From contig NZ_JAIELN010000003.1 in the NCBI RefSeq assembly GCF_019753045.1, forward strand, positions 1 through 64,000: a stretch of 64,000 bases of DNA, in the 5' to 3' direction. Positions 15,661 through 25,038 of the stretch are shown in pieces. The position numbers were made by a program, and so were the translations under genes. The DNA comes from Hyphomicrobium sp. (GTDB lineage: Bacteria; Pseudomonadota; Alphaproteobacteria; Rhizobiales; Hyphomicrobiaceae). Positions within the stretch are counted from its first letter, which is position 1. Every line of letters starts with the position of its first letter. Below the pieces are notes generated by a model. That model did no database searches. It was not told where the DNA came from and was given only the letters and a program-made list of their open reading frames with translations.

Positions 15661-18081
15661 CTAAGCCAAAAGCCGCTCGTTGGCGGGATCGTACTGGGTG
15701 CGTCCGCGCCGCGTTGCTTTGTAACTCTTGCCGTAGGCCTCGATATCAAAAGAGTCCTCGTCGGCCATTTCCACGGGAAGCCATCCAAAGGCGACCATCT
15801 TGCCGATGGAGTAACCGAAACCGCAGCTTGCGGTTTGTCCGACAACCTTGCCATCGCGAAGAATGGTTTCGCCGCTGAGCAAAGGTGCGAAGTCGTCGAG
15901 GGTGAAGACGCAGAGCTTGCGGCTCGGACCATTAGCGCCGATAACTTTCAAGGCTTCCTTGCCGAGAAAGTCCTTGTTGAGGTCGATTGCGAAATCGAGA
16001 CCGGCGGAGACTGGATCATAGTCGGGCCCTATCTCGGCCGACCAATAGACGTAACCCTTCTCGAGGCGGCAGGTCTCGATCGCGCGGTAACCCACGTCTC
16101 GGATGCCGAAAGGCTCTCCCGCCTTCTTGAGCGTTTCATAGAGCATTGCTGCATATTCTGTCGGTACGTGGAGTTCGTATCCGAGTTCGCCCACGTAACC
16201 CACGCGTACGGCCCGAACAGGGACGTAGCCAACTTCGATGTCGCGGACTGCGAGGAACGGTACGGCATCGTTTGAAAGGTCGTCGTCCGAAACCGCCTGC
16301 AGCACTTCGCGAGACTTGGGTCCACAGATGTTGATTACGGCCCAGGCTGAGGTCACTTCGTTCAGTGTTATCGGACTATCCTTCGGCAGCTGTCGCCGGA
16401 CCCAATTCGAGTCACGTACGCCAAACGCAGAACCACTGATCATTACGAACTTGTCGACGCCGATATGCAGAATGGTGACTTCGGCCTCCACTCCGCCCTT
16501 GGAATTTAGCATAAGCGTGTAAATGCAGCGGCCAAGGGTGCCGGCGATGCGCGCGGTGCAGATTTTTTCTAGGAAGTCCGTGGCGCCGGGGCCCTCGATT
16601 GTGAATTTCGAAAAGGAGGTCTGATCGATCAACGCCACGCGCTCACGGATTTGCCTATGCTCCGTGCCAATATGGTCGAACCAACTTGGCTTGCCTTCGA
16701 AGCTTGGAACCTCCGTCCGATCGACGCCTGGTGCGGGGAACCACAGAGGGCGCTCCCAGCCGAAGCGGGCGCCGAATATCGCGCCCGCGGACTTGAGATG
16801 CTCGTGAAGCGGTGAACGCCGCAAGCCGCGTCCTGCCTCGTTTTCTTCGGCGGGCCAATGGATGCTGTAGTATTTGCCGTATGCCTCGATGGCGCGTTCC
16901 TCGAGGAAGCGTCCGACACTGTGCGGACGGCCAAAGCGGCGGACGTCGAACGCCCACAGGTCCATGCCGGGATCGCCATCAATGATCCAGTTTGCCATTG
17001 CTTCGCCGGCGCCGCCGGACGCGGCGATACCAGCGGTGAAACCACAGGCAACGAACATGTTGTCGAGTTCCGGCGCGAGCCCCATGATCGGCTCGCCATC
17101 AGCGGACGCTGGAATCGGACCGTTGATGATGGTCTGGATGCCAACCTCATTGAGCACAGGCAAGCGCTCTGCGCACGGCATTGCGAAGAGTTCGAGCCGC
17201 TCCATGTTTTCCGGGAAAAGCTCGCGACCAAATTCGAAGGGGGGACGCGAACGCCAGCATCCCTTTGTGCCCTTTTCCCAACCGCCGATCGCAAACGCGG
17301 CAACGTCGGGCTTAAGATAAAAATTCTTGTCGGGATCACGCAACGTAGGCAGCGCCTTTGGAAGGTCCAGCTTTTTTTCCGTGAGGAAATACTGATGTTC
17401 CACGACGCCGGCGGCGAGCGCCACGCCAGCCATGTCACCTACACGTTTTGCCCAAAGGCCCGCGCAGTTGACGAGGATTTCACATCCGACCGTGCCATGA
17501 TTGGTGGTCACGCCGACCACGCGCCGTCCTTCCTTGATGATGCCGGTGACCAAAATGCCTTCTTGAATGACCGCACCATTCTTGCGCGCCGTCGCGGCGT
17601 AGGCATGCGTGAGGGCGTAGGGATCAACATAGCCATCCGAAGGAATATAGGCCGCCCCGACAACGCCTTCCTGGTCGATAAAAGGGAAATGATCGTAGGC
17701 TTCCTTGGCCGTCAACGAATGGCATTCGAAGCCGAAGCTCTTTGCAAGCGTCATTGAACGGCGGATTTCGCTCCAGCGGTCGTGCGACGAAGCAAGACGG
17801 ATTGAACCGACCTTCTTCCAATCGATAACTTGTCCGGACTCTGCCTCGAGGCGGTCGAATACTGCCACGGAGTTTTGCATGAGACGCGTGAGGTTCTTGC
17901 GGCCGCGAAGCTGGCCCACCAGACCGGCTGCGTGCCAGGTGCAGCCATTGGTAATCTGGGACTTCTCAAGAAGGAGTACGTCGCGCTCTCCGCGCCGCGA
18001 GAGATGATATGCGACGGAGCAGCCGATCGCGCCGCCGCCGATGATGACGATGCGCGCGTAGCGATCGAACGATTGAGACAT
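15661..18081 (-). CDS. Dimethylglycine/sarcosine dehydrogenase-type flavoprotein with folate-binding domain (copy 1)
   Basis: 806 aa, the size of mitochondrial DMGDH and SARDH. An N-terminal DAO domain begins with the FAD dinucleotide motif VIIGGGAIGCSVAYHL, followed by GCTWHAAGL whose His50 corresponds to the histidine that binds FAD covalently in DMGDH and SARDH. The second half (from about 430) is a GcvT-like aminomethyltransferase domain that binds tetrahydrofolate and captures the methyl carbon (DQTSFSKFTIEG, GELGYELHVP, RLEKGYVYW). Electrons go to ETF, encoded nearby. It lies 46 bp downstream of the importer permease gene. The exact N-methyl substrate (dimethylglycine, sarcosine, methylated ethanolamine) cannot be told from sequence. 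Confidence 0.85.
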   Translation of the reverse strand: MSQSFDRYARIVIIGGGAIGCSVAYHLSRRGERDVLLLEKSQITNGCTWHAAGLVGQLRGRKNLTRLMQNSVAVFDRLEAESGQVIDWKKVGSIRLASSHDRWSEIRRSMTLAKSFGFECHSLTAKEAYDHFPFIDQEGVVGAAYIPSDGYVDPYALTHAYAATARKNGAVIQEGILVTGIIKEGRRVVGVTTNHGTVGCEILVNCAGLWAKRVGDMAGVALAAGVVEHQYFLTEKKLDLPKALPTLRDPDKNFYLKPDVAAFAIGGWEKGTKGCWRSRPPFEFGRELFPENMERLELFAMPCAERLPVLNEVGIQTIINGPIPASADGEPIMGLAPELDNMFVACGFTAGIAASGGAGEAMANWIIDGDPGMDLWAFDVRRFGRPHSVGRFLEERAIEAYGKYYSIHWPAEENEAGRGLRRSPLHEHLKSAGAIFGARFGWERPLWFPAPGVDRTEVPSFEGKPSWFDHIGTEHRQIRERVALIDQTSFSKFTIEGPGATDFLEKICTARIAGTLGRCIYTLMLNSKGGVEAEVTILHIGVDKFVMISGSAFGVRDSNWVRRQLPKDSPITLNEVTSAWAVINICGPKSREVLQAVSDDDLSNDAVPFLAVRDIEVGYVPVRAVRVGYVGELGYELHVPTEYAAMLYETLKKAGEPFGIRDVGYRAIETCRLEKGYVYWSAEIGPDYDPVSAGLDFAIDLNKDFLGKEALKVIGANGPSRKLCVFTLDDFAPLLSGETILRDGKVVGQTASCGFGYSIGKMVAFGWLPVEMADEDSFDIEAYGKSYKATRRGRTQYDPANERLLA

Positions 18082-18127
18082 TGGGCTTCCCTTTCCGATG
18101 CGTCCACAAAGCGTTTGATGGATCTGT

Positions 18128-20122
18128 TCAAGTCAAATGCAGCTGACGGAATCTGTAATGGCTCCAGGCGGAGACGAGGCGGTCAGCTACGATTGCGAGG
18201 AAGGCGATCGCGAGGCCCGCGACGATGCCGCGTCCCGCGTCGGCCTTGGCGAGTGCAATATAAGTTTCTTGGCCGAGATCGCGAGTGCCGACCAGCGCTG
18301 TGATCACCAACATCGATAGGGCCATCATGATGGTCTGGCTGACTCCGAGAAGGATTTCGGGGACGGCAAGCGGCAACTCGACCTCGCGCAACACCTGTTC
18401 GCGCGTGCCACCACTCATGAGACTCGCTTCGATGTAATGCTTGGGCACGCGCCGGATACCGAAGTCAGTATAGCGGATCGCCGGAACAATCGCGAAAGCG
18501 ACGATGGCGATTAGCGCCGAGTAGTCGCCCACGCGGAAAAGCATGACCACGGGGATGAGGTACACGAAAGACGGTAATGTCTGCAGAGTGTCACAGATCG
18601 CGCCGAGCACCGCGTGGGCGCGCTCGCTTTTGGCGCCCCAGATGCCAAGAGGAATGCCAAACAGCAGTGACAAGATCGTGCCAAGTCCACATAGGTAAAT
18701 CGTGTTAAGCGCTGGTTCTTGCAGACCCGCCGCGAAGATTGACAACACCAGAACGCTCGATAGCAGCGCGAGCGCGAAGCCCGAGAAAGCGTAGCCGATT
18801 ATGCCGACGAGAAGAGGCGGAACGAACCACGGGAGCCCTCCGATGAAGTTCCTGGTCGGGATCATCACCGTCCATAGGAAGGCCGTTTTGATATAGTTGA
18901 GCGGCCCTGAAAGATTGACTGCGATCCATCTGGCGAATTCGTTCAACGAAGCACGCGCGGAAAACACAAAGTCATGCGGGAAGTAAGCGGTCGCGGGCTC
19001 GAATAGGCCGATTGCGTATGTGACTGCGGTTATCGCGATCAGTGCCAGGGTTACGCGGTGTCGCATGAAGAAGCTGGCTTGCTCGTCATGTTTGTGGTCG
19101 CCGGAGCGTTGCGCGGCCGCCTGCGATTGACGGTCGAGGATGACCGCCAGCGCTACAATCGCGAGGCCAGCCTCTAGCCCGCTTCCGATATCGAGTCGGC
19201 GTAGCGCGGTCAGAACATCATATCCCAGTCCGCCAGCCCCGATCATGGAGGCAATGATCACCATGTTTAGCGTCATCATTGTCATCTGATTTATGCCGAG
19301 CATGATCGATGGCAGGGCGGATGGCAAAAGCACCTTGATCATCATTTGGAAAGGCGTGCATCCAGCGATGCGCCCGAATTCGGACGTTTCCGACGGGACT
19401 CGCCGCAGTCCAAGCACGGTGCTGCGGATCATAGGAGGGAGTGCGTAGATGATGGTTGCTGCTGACGCCGCCGCAGGACCGAAACCCAGCAGCATCAGGG
19501 CGGGAACAAGATAAGCAAAGACGGGAACCGTCTGCATCAAGTCCAAAAACGGCGACAGCAATCTGTCGAAAGTTTTGCTTCTATAGGCTAAGGCACCAAT
19601 CGCGACGCCAGCAATCGCGGATACGGCAGCTGCGACGATGACGGAGGCCAGCGTCAACATCGCTGACGTCCAATTGCCTGTGAAAGCGATAAAAAGAAGA
19701 CCGACAAAAGTGATGATCGCGAGCTTTCGTCCGCCCAGCCGCCAACCCGATAAAGCCGCGAGGCCGATTACGAGATACCAGGGTAGCGGCGGCAAATCCG
19801 CCGGGCCATCGCCAGGACGGAAATGGAAGCCAGTGGCGAACAGGCTCTTGAAAAAATCCAGCAGGTAATTGAGGCCGCCTGCAAAAGCTCGGGTGAATTC
19901 TCTGATTGGTGGCAACCCTGGAATCTGCGGCGTATCCTGGGTCAGCCAAGCCATTAATTCCCGGAACCAGTCAATGAACGGCACGATCCACGCTTTGGGG
20001 TAAACTTTCATCGCATCTGGCAAGAGGGTTGATCCGCAAACCAGGATCACGACAACGGCGGGTATCGCCCAGGCTCGCCAGCGCGTGTTCAAAGAAACGC
20101 TTGTTGCGACCGCTTCCGTCAT
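18128..20122 (-). CDS. proW: Glycine betaine/choline-type ABC permease, two permease domains fused
   Basis: 664 aa, about twice the length of ProW. Two BPD_transp_1 permease domains are present: around 160-335 (LMQTVPVFAYLVPALMLLG, LGINQMTMMTLNMVIIAS) and around 470-655 (LQTLPSFVYLIPVVMLF, LGVSQTIMMALSMLVITA), each with the QTVP/QTLP and EAA-loop features of osmoprotectant importers. A polar stretch (DRQSQAAAQRSGDHKHDEQ) joins the halves. One polypeptide would thus supply the whole membrane pore. Its ATG overlaps the stop of the ATPase gene (ATGA). The inner-membrane importer probably takes up a quaternary amine. Confidence 0.88.
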   Translation of the reverse strand: MTEAVATSVSLNTRWRAWAIPAVVVILVCGSTLLPDAMKVYPKAWIVPFIDWFRELMAWLTQDTPQIPGLPPIREFTRAFAGGLNYLLDFFKSLFATGFHFRPGDGPADLPPLPWYLVIGLAALSGWRLGGRKLAIITFVGLLFIAFTGNWTSAMLTLASVIVAAAVSAIAGVAIGALAYRSKTFDRLLSPFLDLMQTVPVFAYLVPALMLLGFGPAAASAATIIYALPPMIRSTVLGLRRVPSETSEFGRIAGCTPFQMMIKVLLPSALPSIMLGINQMTMMTLNMVIIASMIGAGGLGYDVLTALRRLDIGSGLEAGLAIVALAVILDRQSQAAAQRSGDHKHDEQASFFMRHRVTLALIAITAVTYAIGLFEPATAYFPHDFVFSARASLNEFARWIAVNLSGPLNYIKTAFLWTVMIPTRNFIGGLPWFVPPLLVGIIGYAFSGFALALLSSVLVLSIFAAGLQEPALNTIYLCGLGTILSLLFGIPLGIWGAKSERAHAVLGAICDTLQTLPSFVYLIPVVMLFRVGDYSALIAIVAFAIVPAIRYTDFGIRRVPKHYIEASLMSGGTREQVLREVELPLAVPEILLGVSQTIMMALSMLVITALVGTRDLGQETYIALAKADAGRGIVAGLAIAFLAIVADRLVSAWSHYRFRQLHLT

Positions 20123-21114
20123 GCAACGGCCTTTTGGTCGGTCGATGTAAGGATAGAGATGACGTCGTTTTTGTTGAGGACGCCAATCACTGCCCCCTGG
20201 TGCCGAACCCCCACGGGCTCGTTAGATGAAAGGACTTCGTTCGCGAACTGATAGAGCAGCGCGTCGCCATCAACATAACGTGTCGGCGCGTGCCCATTGG
20301 CCGGCTGCGCGATCGTTTTGGCAGTCAGTACCCGTGACCTGTCGACGTGTCGGGTAAATTCGCGCACGTAAGGCTCTTTCGAATGAACGATAAGTTCTTC
20401 TGGCGTCCCGATCTGCAGGATGCCGCCATCCTTCATGATAGCGATCCGATCAGCCAAACGGATCGCTTCGTCAAAGTCATGGGTGATGAAGACGATCGTT
20501 TTCCTGAGCTTCGCGCGCAAACGGAGAAATTCGTCTTGGAGTTCCCTGCGCAAGAGAGGGTCGAGCGCGGAGAACGGCTCGTCCATGAAAAGAATCTTGG
20601 GATCGCAAGACAGCGCCCGCGCGATGCCGACACGTTGTTGCTGGCCACCCGACAGTTCGCTTGGATAATGGTTCTCGCGACCGGAGAGGCCAACGGTTTG
20701 CAAAAGTACACGCGCCCGATCCTGACGTTCCTTCTTTTCGATGCCCCGAATGCCGAGGGGGAACGCCACGTTGTCGAGAACTGTGAGGTGCGGCAGGAGG
20801 GCGAAATTTTGAAACACCATCCCCATCGTTCGACGGCGGATTGCGGTCAGATCGCGCTCTGATGCGGAAGTGATGTCGGCGCCATCGACGACAATCTTTC
20901 CGCGAGAAGGATCGATAAGTCGTGTGAGGCATCGAACAAGAGTCGATTTGCCCGAACCCGAGAGACCCATGATGACGAAGCATTCGCCTTCGGAGATGTC
21001 GAGCGTCGCTTCCCTAAGGGCAACGACGTCCGAGCAAGCACCGCCATCTCCGGCTTTTGCTACGCCCCCATAGACCTTCCACACGTCTTGGCATGAGATA
21101 ATAGGCTGAACCAC
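20119..21114 (-). CDS. proV: Glycine betaine/proline-type ABC transporter ATPase
   Basis: 331 aa from a GTG at 21114 with GGAG eight bases upstream. Walker A is MGLSGSGKST, the signature LSGGQQQRVGIARAL, Walker B ILFMDEPFSALDP and the H-loop FITHDFDEA. The C-terminal ~80 residues are a short CBS-like regulatory part (GVRHQGAVIGVLNKNDVISIL), shorter than in E. coli ProV. It sits between the binding protein and the fused permease, separated from the binding-protein gene by a hairpin that may reduce readthrough. Confidence 0.9.
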   Translation of the reverse strand: MVQPIISCQDVWKVYGGVAKAGDGGACSDVVALREATLDISEGECFVIMGLSGSGKSTLVRCLTRLIDPSRGKIVVDGADITSASERDLTAIRRRTMGMVFQNFALLPHLTVLDNVAFPLGIRGIEKKERQDRARVLLQTVGLSGRENHYPSELSGGQQQRVGIARALSCDPKILFMDEPFSALDPLLRRELQDEFLRLRAKLRKTIVFITHDFDEAIRLADRIAIMKDGGILQIGTPEELIVHSKEPYVREFTRHVDRSRVLTAKTIAQPANGHAPTRYVDGDALLYQFANEVLSSNEPVGVRHQGAVIGVLNKNDVISILTSTDQKAVA

Positions 21115-21160
21115 GACGTTACTCCGCCGGCCGCGCTAAAACAAAGGATTCAAAAACAAA

Positions 21161-21189
21161 AAGGGGGGCCGCCATGCGCGGCACCCCTT
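21161..21189 (-). terminator. Intercistronic hairpin with T-run between proX and proV
   Basis: On the minus strand AAGGGG-TGCCGC pairs with GCGGC-CCCCTT across a short loop, followed by a T-rich tract (TTTTTGTTTTTG). It lies directly after the binding-protein stop and before the ATPase start. Such partial terminators commonly keep periplasmic binding protein expression above that of the membrane components, and may also stabilise the upstream mRNA. Confidence 0.65.
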
Positions 21190-21196
21190 CATCGGA

Positions 21197-22132
21197 TCAC
21201 TGGATCCATTTTTTCCAGGTCGCTTCGTTAGCCTTGATCCAGTCGGCCACGACGCCGTCGAGGTCCTTGCCGTCGACGTCGACCTTCTTCACAAGCTCGC
21301 CCATCTCTTCGTTGGAGATCTTGAAGTTGCGAATAACTTTGCCGGCGCCGGGCCACTTCTTATCAACGCCGACCCAGGCCGCCTTCCACACTGGGCCGCC
21401 GGGCTTCGCACAATTGTACTGCTTGCTGTCGTAGCACTCCTTCGTGTACGGAGGAAATTCGATGAAGTGCCCTTTGTACTTTATTGGCACCCAGTGGGGC
21501 TGATAGACCCAGAGGACGATCGGCTCTTTCTTCGCGTAGGCCGCATCGAGCTCAGCATAGAGCGCCGCATCAGTTCCTGCGTGCACAACCGTAAAATCGA
21601 GCGGCAGATTGGCGATGCGTTCTTCGTCGAAACCGCCCCAGGTCACGGGACCGCCGAGGTATCTGCCCTTTGGCGCGGTCTCTGTCGTAGCAAATTTGGC
21701 GGCGCATTTGTTGAGCGCCTTCCAATCCGGCAACCCTGGACAAACCTCGAATGTATAGTCGGGAACCCACCACTCTTCCTTGGCGACCATTCCCGTCTCG
21801 CCCAAATTGACGACTTTGCCGGTTTTCACGGCCGCTTCCAAAGCCTCGCGGCCGGTTGTGGCCCAAATTTCCATGGCGACGTCGAGATCACCTGACTGCA
21901 TGCCCGTGAGCTGAGCCAGATAGTCGGCTTGGACATATTCAACGTTGTAGCCGGCGTTCTTTAGCACCGACCCCATGATCTTTGACGAGATCAGCTGACC
22001 GGACCAATCGTTGAGCGTGATTTTGATGGGGTCTTGCGATTCAGGTGCGGCCGTCGCCTGAGGCGCGGCCATCAGTATTGCGGCGGCGGTTGCAGTGCCA
22101 GCGAGCTTCAAGAGCTTATAGAGCCGTTCCAT
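21197..22132 (-). CDS. proX: Quaternary-amine ABC transporter substrate-binding protein
   Basis: 311 aa from the ATG at 22132, with a strong GGAGGAG ribosome-binding site; the upstream extension is not needed. A signal peptide is visible (LLKLAGTATAAAILMAAPQATAA). The OpuAC/ProX domain contains the tryptophans and tyrosines expected in an aromatic box for trimethylammonium groups: AMEIWATTG, EEWWVPDYTF and LWVYQPHWVP. It acts in the periplasm and delivers substrate to the ProV-ProW importer encoded downstream. Ligand may be glycine betaine, choline, proline betaine or a related amine. It is the first gene of a minus-strand unit divergent from the DeoR-family regulator. Confidence 0.88.
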   Translation of the reverse strand: MERLYKLLKLAGTATAAAILMAAPQATAAPESQDPIKITLNDWSGQLISSKIMGSVLKNAGYNVEYVQADYLAQLTGMQSGDLDVAMEIWATTGREALEAAVKTGKVVNLGETGMVAKEEWWVPDYTFEVCPGLPDWKALNKCAAKFATTETAPKGRYLGGPVTWGGFDEERIANLPLDFTVVHAGTDAALYAELDAAYAKKEPIVLWVYQPHWVPIKYKGHFIEFPPYTKECYDSKQYNCAKPGGPVWKAAWVGVDKKWPGAGKVIRNFKISNEEMGELVKKVDVDGKDLDGVVADWIKANEATWKKWIQ

Positions 22133-22508
22133 TGCGTCTCCTCCCAAGGTGACAGCGTGACGACATTTGGTCTGCGTTACTGACAACTCAGACCGGCCGG
22201 ATTTGCAACCAAAAACCACGAATGTCAACGAAAAATGTGCATTAATCAGGCTTAATGTGGGAATTCGAGGGTGTCAGAGTTGAATGTGGTGCGAGAATCC
22301 ACATTGACGAAAAATTGTGCTGTTGACTATTTTGCGTGGCTTAGGGGTTTCCGGGCGACGAATCGCGCGAAAATCAGCTAAAAGACCAGGTGCCGGTGTG
22401 TGGTGGTTCGTTGTCGACAAGCAGAAAATGCCACAAAAAACCTCATACGCGCGCGTGCTCTGTAGGTTTAATGTGCATCGAACGGCAACGCCGGGTGGGA
22501 CGCTTAGA
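22133..22508. promoter_or_regulatory. Divergent promoter region between proX and the DeoR-family regulator
   Basis: 376 bp, AT-richer than its flanks, with no gene. It carries a perfect inverted repeat (22,283-22,305), further half-sites AATGTGG at 22,254-22,260, and TGTGCAT at 22,236-22,242 and 22,472-22,478. Similar words recur in the other divergent region near 27.6-27.8 kb, suggesting shared control by the adjacent regulator. Confidence 0.55.
22283..22305. promoter_or_regulatory. Inverted repeat AATGTGG-N9-CCACATT, candidate operator
   Basis: Two perfect 7-bp arms separated by 9 bp lie upstream of both proX and the regulator gene. The same half-site appears in the palindrome at 27,771-27,785 upstream of eutB. 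DeoR-family proteins bind such repeats, so autoregulation and control of the importer are plausible. Confidence 0.55.
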
Positions 22509-23276
22509 ATGTCATTGAGACGCCAAACGGAGATCCTGCAGGCCGTCCGACGCGCCGGGAGTTCGAGTATCGTGGAACTCGCCGAAAAGCTGGACGTGTC
22601 GACTGAAACCATCCGACGGAACATCAAGCCGCTGGTGGAGCAGGGAAGTGTGGTCCGCTTCCACGGTGGGATCATGAAACCCGATCATAGCGAGGAGCCA
22701 CCGTTTGGCCGGCGGATGAGTGTCCATGAAGAAGGCAAGCGGGCGGTGGCCGAAATTGTTGCGAAGCTGATCCAGAACGGAGACAGCATCATTCTCGACA
22801 ACGGCACGACCACCGCATACGTGGCCGAGGCACTAGCGCATCATTCACAGCTCGTCGTGGTGACGAACTCAGCAGAAATCGCATGCCGGTTGGCATCGCG
22901 GAACGACAATCGCGTGTTCATGGCGGGCGGCGAACTGAGCGGTGAAGATGCCTCCGCATTCGGCCCCGGTTCGATTGAGTTCGTTAAACAGTTTAAGGTG
23001 CGCTACGCGGTGATGTCGATGGGCGGCATCAACACCAATGGGGACCTGACCGATTTCCATCTGTTCGAGGCAGAGTTCAGTCGCGCGGCGATGAACCAAG
23101 CGGACGAAACCTGGTTCATCGCCGACTCTACAAAATTTGGCCGGAATGCACCTGTTCGCGTATGTGAACTGTCTGACATCGACGTCCTCATTACGGACAA
23201 AGAACCCATCGTCGAATACCTGCGGCGTTGCAAAGAGGCGGACGTGAGACTCATCACGCCGGAGAACAACCGGTAG
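22509..23276 (+). CDS. DeoR-family transcriptional regulator
   Basis: 255 aa from the ATG at 22509; upstream in-frame codons add no conserved sequence. The N-terminal winged helix is typical (RRQTEILQAVRRAGSSSIVELAEKLDVSTETIRRNI), followed by the DeoR sugar-isomerase-like sensor domain (GDSIILDNGTTTAYVAEAL, VVVTNSAEIAC, MSMGGINTNGDLTDF, FIADSTKFGR). Family members usually sense phosphorylated metabolites. It stands alone on the plus strand amid amine-utilisation genes and probably regulates them, perhaps responding to the phosphorylated product of the choline-kinase-like enzyme; that ligand is a guess. Confidence 0.88.
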   Translation: MSLRRQTEILQAVRRAGSSSIVELAEKLDVSTETIRRNIKPLVEQGSVVRFHGGIMKPDHSEEPPFGRRMSVHEEGKRAVAEIVAKLIQNGDSIILDNGTTTAYVAEALAHHSQLVVVTNSAEIACRLASRNDNRVFMAGGELSGEDASAFGPGSIEFVKQFKVRYAVMSMGGINTNGDLTDFHLFEAEFSRAAMNQADETWFIADSTKFGRNAPVRVCELSDIDVLITDKEPIVEYLRRCKEADVRLITPENNR

Positions 23277-23286
23277 GAGCGAGTCC

Positions 23287-24231
23287 TCAGGTTTTATCGA
23301 GTTCGGCGATCAATTGCGGCACGGCCTGGAACATGTCCGCGACGAGGCCGTAATCCGCAACCTGGAAGATGGGTGCGTCGGCATCTTTGTTAATCGCGAC
23401 GATCACCTTGGAATCCTTCATGCCTGCCAAGTGCTGGATGGCGCCTGAAATACCAAGAGCGACATAAAGATCCGGCGCCACCACCTTGCCAGTCTGGCCC
23501 ACCTGCCAATCGTTCGGAGCATAGCCCGAGTCGACGGCAGCACGTGATGCGCCCACAGCTCCACCGAGCTTGTCGGCGAGCGGGAGGACCAACTGCTTGA
23601 ATTGGTCCTCGGAGCCCACCCCGCGACCACCAGAAACGACGATCTTCGCTGAGGTGAGTTCCGGTCGCTCGTTCTTGGTCACTTCAGAGCCCTTGAAGGT
23701 AACAAGTTCGGGAACGGTCTCGGCTTCGATGGTTTCGATGGGCGCGGTGCCGCCTTCTCCAACTGCGGGGAAGGCGCTGGGCCGGATTGTCACCACACGC
23801 CGCTTATCCTTGGAGCGAATGGTTTGGAGCGCATTGCCGGCGTAGATGGGGCGTTCATAAGTGTCGGCGCTGATGACCGATGTGACATCGGAGAGTTGCA
23901 TCACATCGAGAAGCGCGGCCACACGCGGCGCTATGCTTTTTCCGAAGCTGGTAGCCGGGGCAACGATGTTGTCGTAGCCCCCTGCAACGCGCGCCACGAT
24001 TGCGGCGACCGGTTCCGCAAGGCCGTGCGCGAGCGATGGCGCATCCGCGCACAGAACTTTTGCTACGCTCTGAAGCTTGGCCGCGTGGCTTGCGACGGCC
24101 TCCACGCCGTGTCCAATGACGAGGATGTGAATCTCGCCGCCCATCGTGGTTGCGGCGGTCACCGTACGCGCGGTCGCATCGGACATGGTGGTCCCGTCGT
24201 GATCTGCGATCACAAGAATTCTCATCGCCAA
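23287..24231 (-). CDS. etfA: Electron transfer flavoprotein subunit alpha
   Basis: 314 aa. The C-terminal FAD-binding domain carries [37 protein letters not shown] and [26 protein letters not shown], which are diagnostic of EtfA. With EtfB it carries electrons from flavin dehydrogenases to ETF-ubiquinone oxidoreductase, which is also encoded in this island. The gene starts 6 bp after the etfB stop. The set accompanies a DMGDH/SARDH-type enzyme upstream, so this ETF is probably dedicated to N-demethylation. It converges with the regulator gene with only 10 bp between stops. Confidence 0.95.
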   Translation of the reverse strand: MAMRILVIADHDGTTMSDATARTVTAATTMGGEIHILVIGHGVEAVASHAAKLQSVAKVLCADAPSLAHGLAEPVAAIVARVAGGYDNIVAPATSFGKSIAPRVAALLDVMQLSDVTSVISADTYERPIYAGNALQTIRSKDKRRVVTIRPSAFPAVGEGGTAPIETIEAETVPELVTFKGSEVTKNERPELTSAKIVVSGGRGVGSEDQFKQLVLPLADKLGGAVGASRAAVDSGYAPNDWQVGQTGKVVAPDLYVALGISGAIQHLAGMKDSKVIVAINKDADAPIFQVADYGLVADMFQAVPQLIAELDKT

Positions 24232-24236
24232 ACTCC

Positions 24237-24986
24237 CTAGATCACTCGCGCTTCCGAGCGCAATTTTTGAACCAATTCCGCGATCGAATTGACTTTGATC
24301 CCTGCGGCTCGCCCGGGTGGTTCGATGGTCTTAAGGACCTCGAGCCGGAGATCCGCGAGTTCCGGAAAGTCTGCGGCCTTGCGCACGTCGATCGGCTTCT
24401 TCTTCGCCTTCATGATATTTGGGAGAGATGCGTAGCGAGGCGTATTGAGCCGGAGGTCGGTTGTCACCACGATGGGCAGCTTCAATTCAAGCGTTTCGAG
24501 ACCGCCATCGATTTCGCGTTTGACGGTAGCGACGCCCTCGCCCAGTTCGACCTTTGACGCGAACGTGGCTTGCGGCCACCCAAGGAGCGCGGCGAGCATC
24601 TGCCCCGTCTGATTGCAGTCGTCATCAACGGCCTGCTTGCCAACGATGATAATGTCGGGGTTCTCGGCCTCCGCGATGCGCTTGAGGGCTTTCGCGACAC
24701 CCAACGGCTCGACGCCGGTCTCCGCTTCAATGAGGATTGCTCTGTCGGCGCCCATTGCCAGCGCCGCTCGCAGCGTGTCCTGCGCGGCTGTCGGTCCGAT
24801 GGACACCACGACCACTTCTCGCGCCTTCCCCGCTTCGCGCAAACGAATGGCCTCTTCGACGGCAATCTCGCAAAAGGGATTAATCGCCATTTTGACCGAG
24901 GTGAGATCAACCCCCGATCCGTCAGCTTTGACCCGGATCTTAATATTGGGGTCTGTGACTCGCTTTACTGGTACAAGTATCTTCAT
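24237..24986 (-). CDS. etfB: Electron transfer flavoprotein subunit beta
   Basis: 249 aa, the family length. It shows [19 protein letters not shown] at the start, AMP-binding region [15 protein letters not shown], and the partner-recognition loop [19 protein letters not shown] that docks to dehydrogenases of the acyl-CoA/DMGDH group. It lies between the DMGDH-type gene (52 bp upstream) and etfA, in one transcription unit. Confidence 0.95.
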   Translation of the reverse strand: MKILVPVKRVTDPNIKIRVKADGSGVDLTSVKMAINPFCEIAVEEAIRLREAGKAREVVVVSIGPTAAQDTLRAALAMGADRAILIEAETGVEPLGVAKALKRIAEAENPDIIIVGKQAVDDDCNQTGQMLAALLGWPQATFASKVELGEGVATVKREIDGGLETLELKLPIVVTTDLRLNTPRYASLPNIMKAKKKPIDVRKAADFPELADLRLEVLKTIEPPGRAAGIKVNSIAELVQKLRSEARVI

Positions 24987-25038
24987 CGTGTCCTATACCC
25001 TTGAGGAAACGGTGTTGCTGACCGGCTCAGGACCGATC

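Noticed and set aside
16858-17757. 299-aa plus-strand open frame inside dehydrogenase copy 1
   Set aside because: The minus strand carries clear FAD and folate-domain motifs over the same bases; no start signal on the plus strand.
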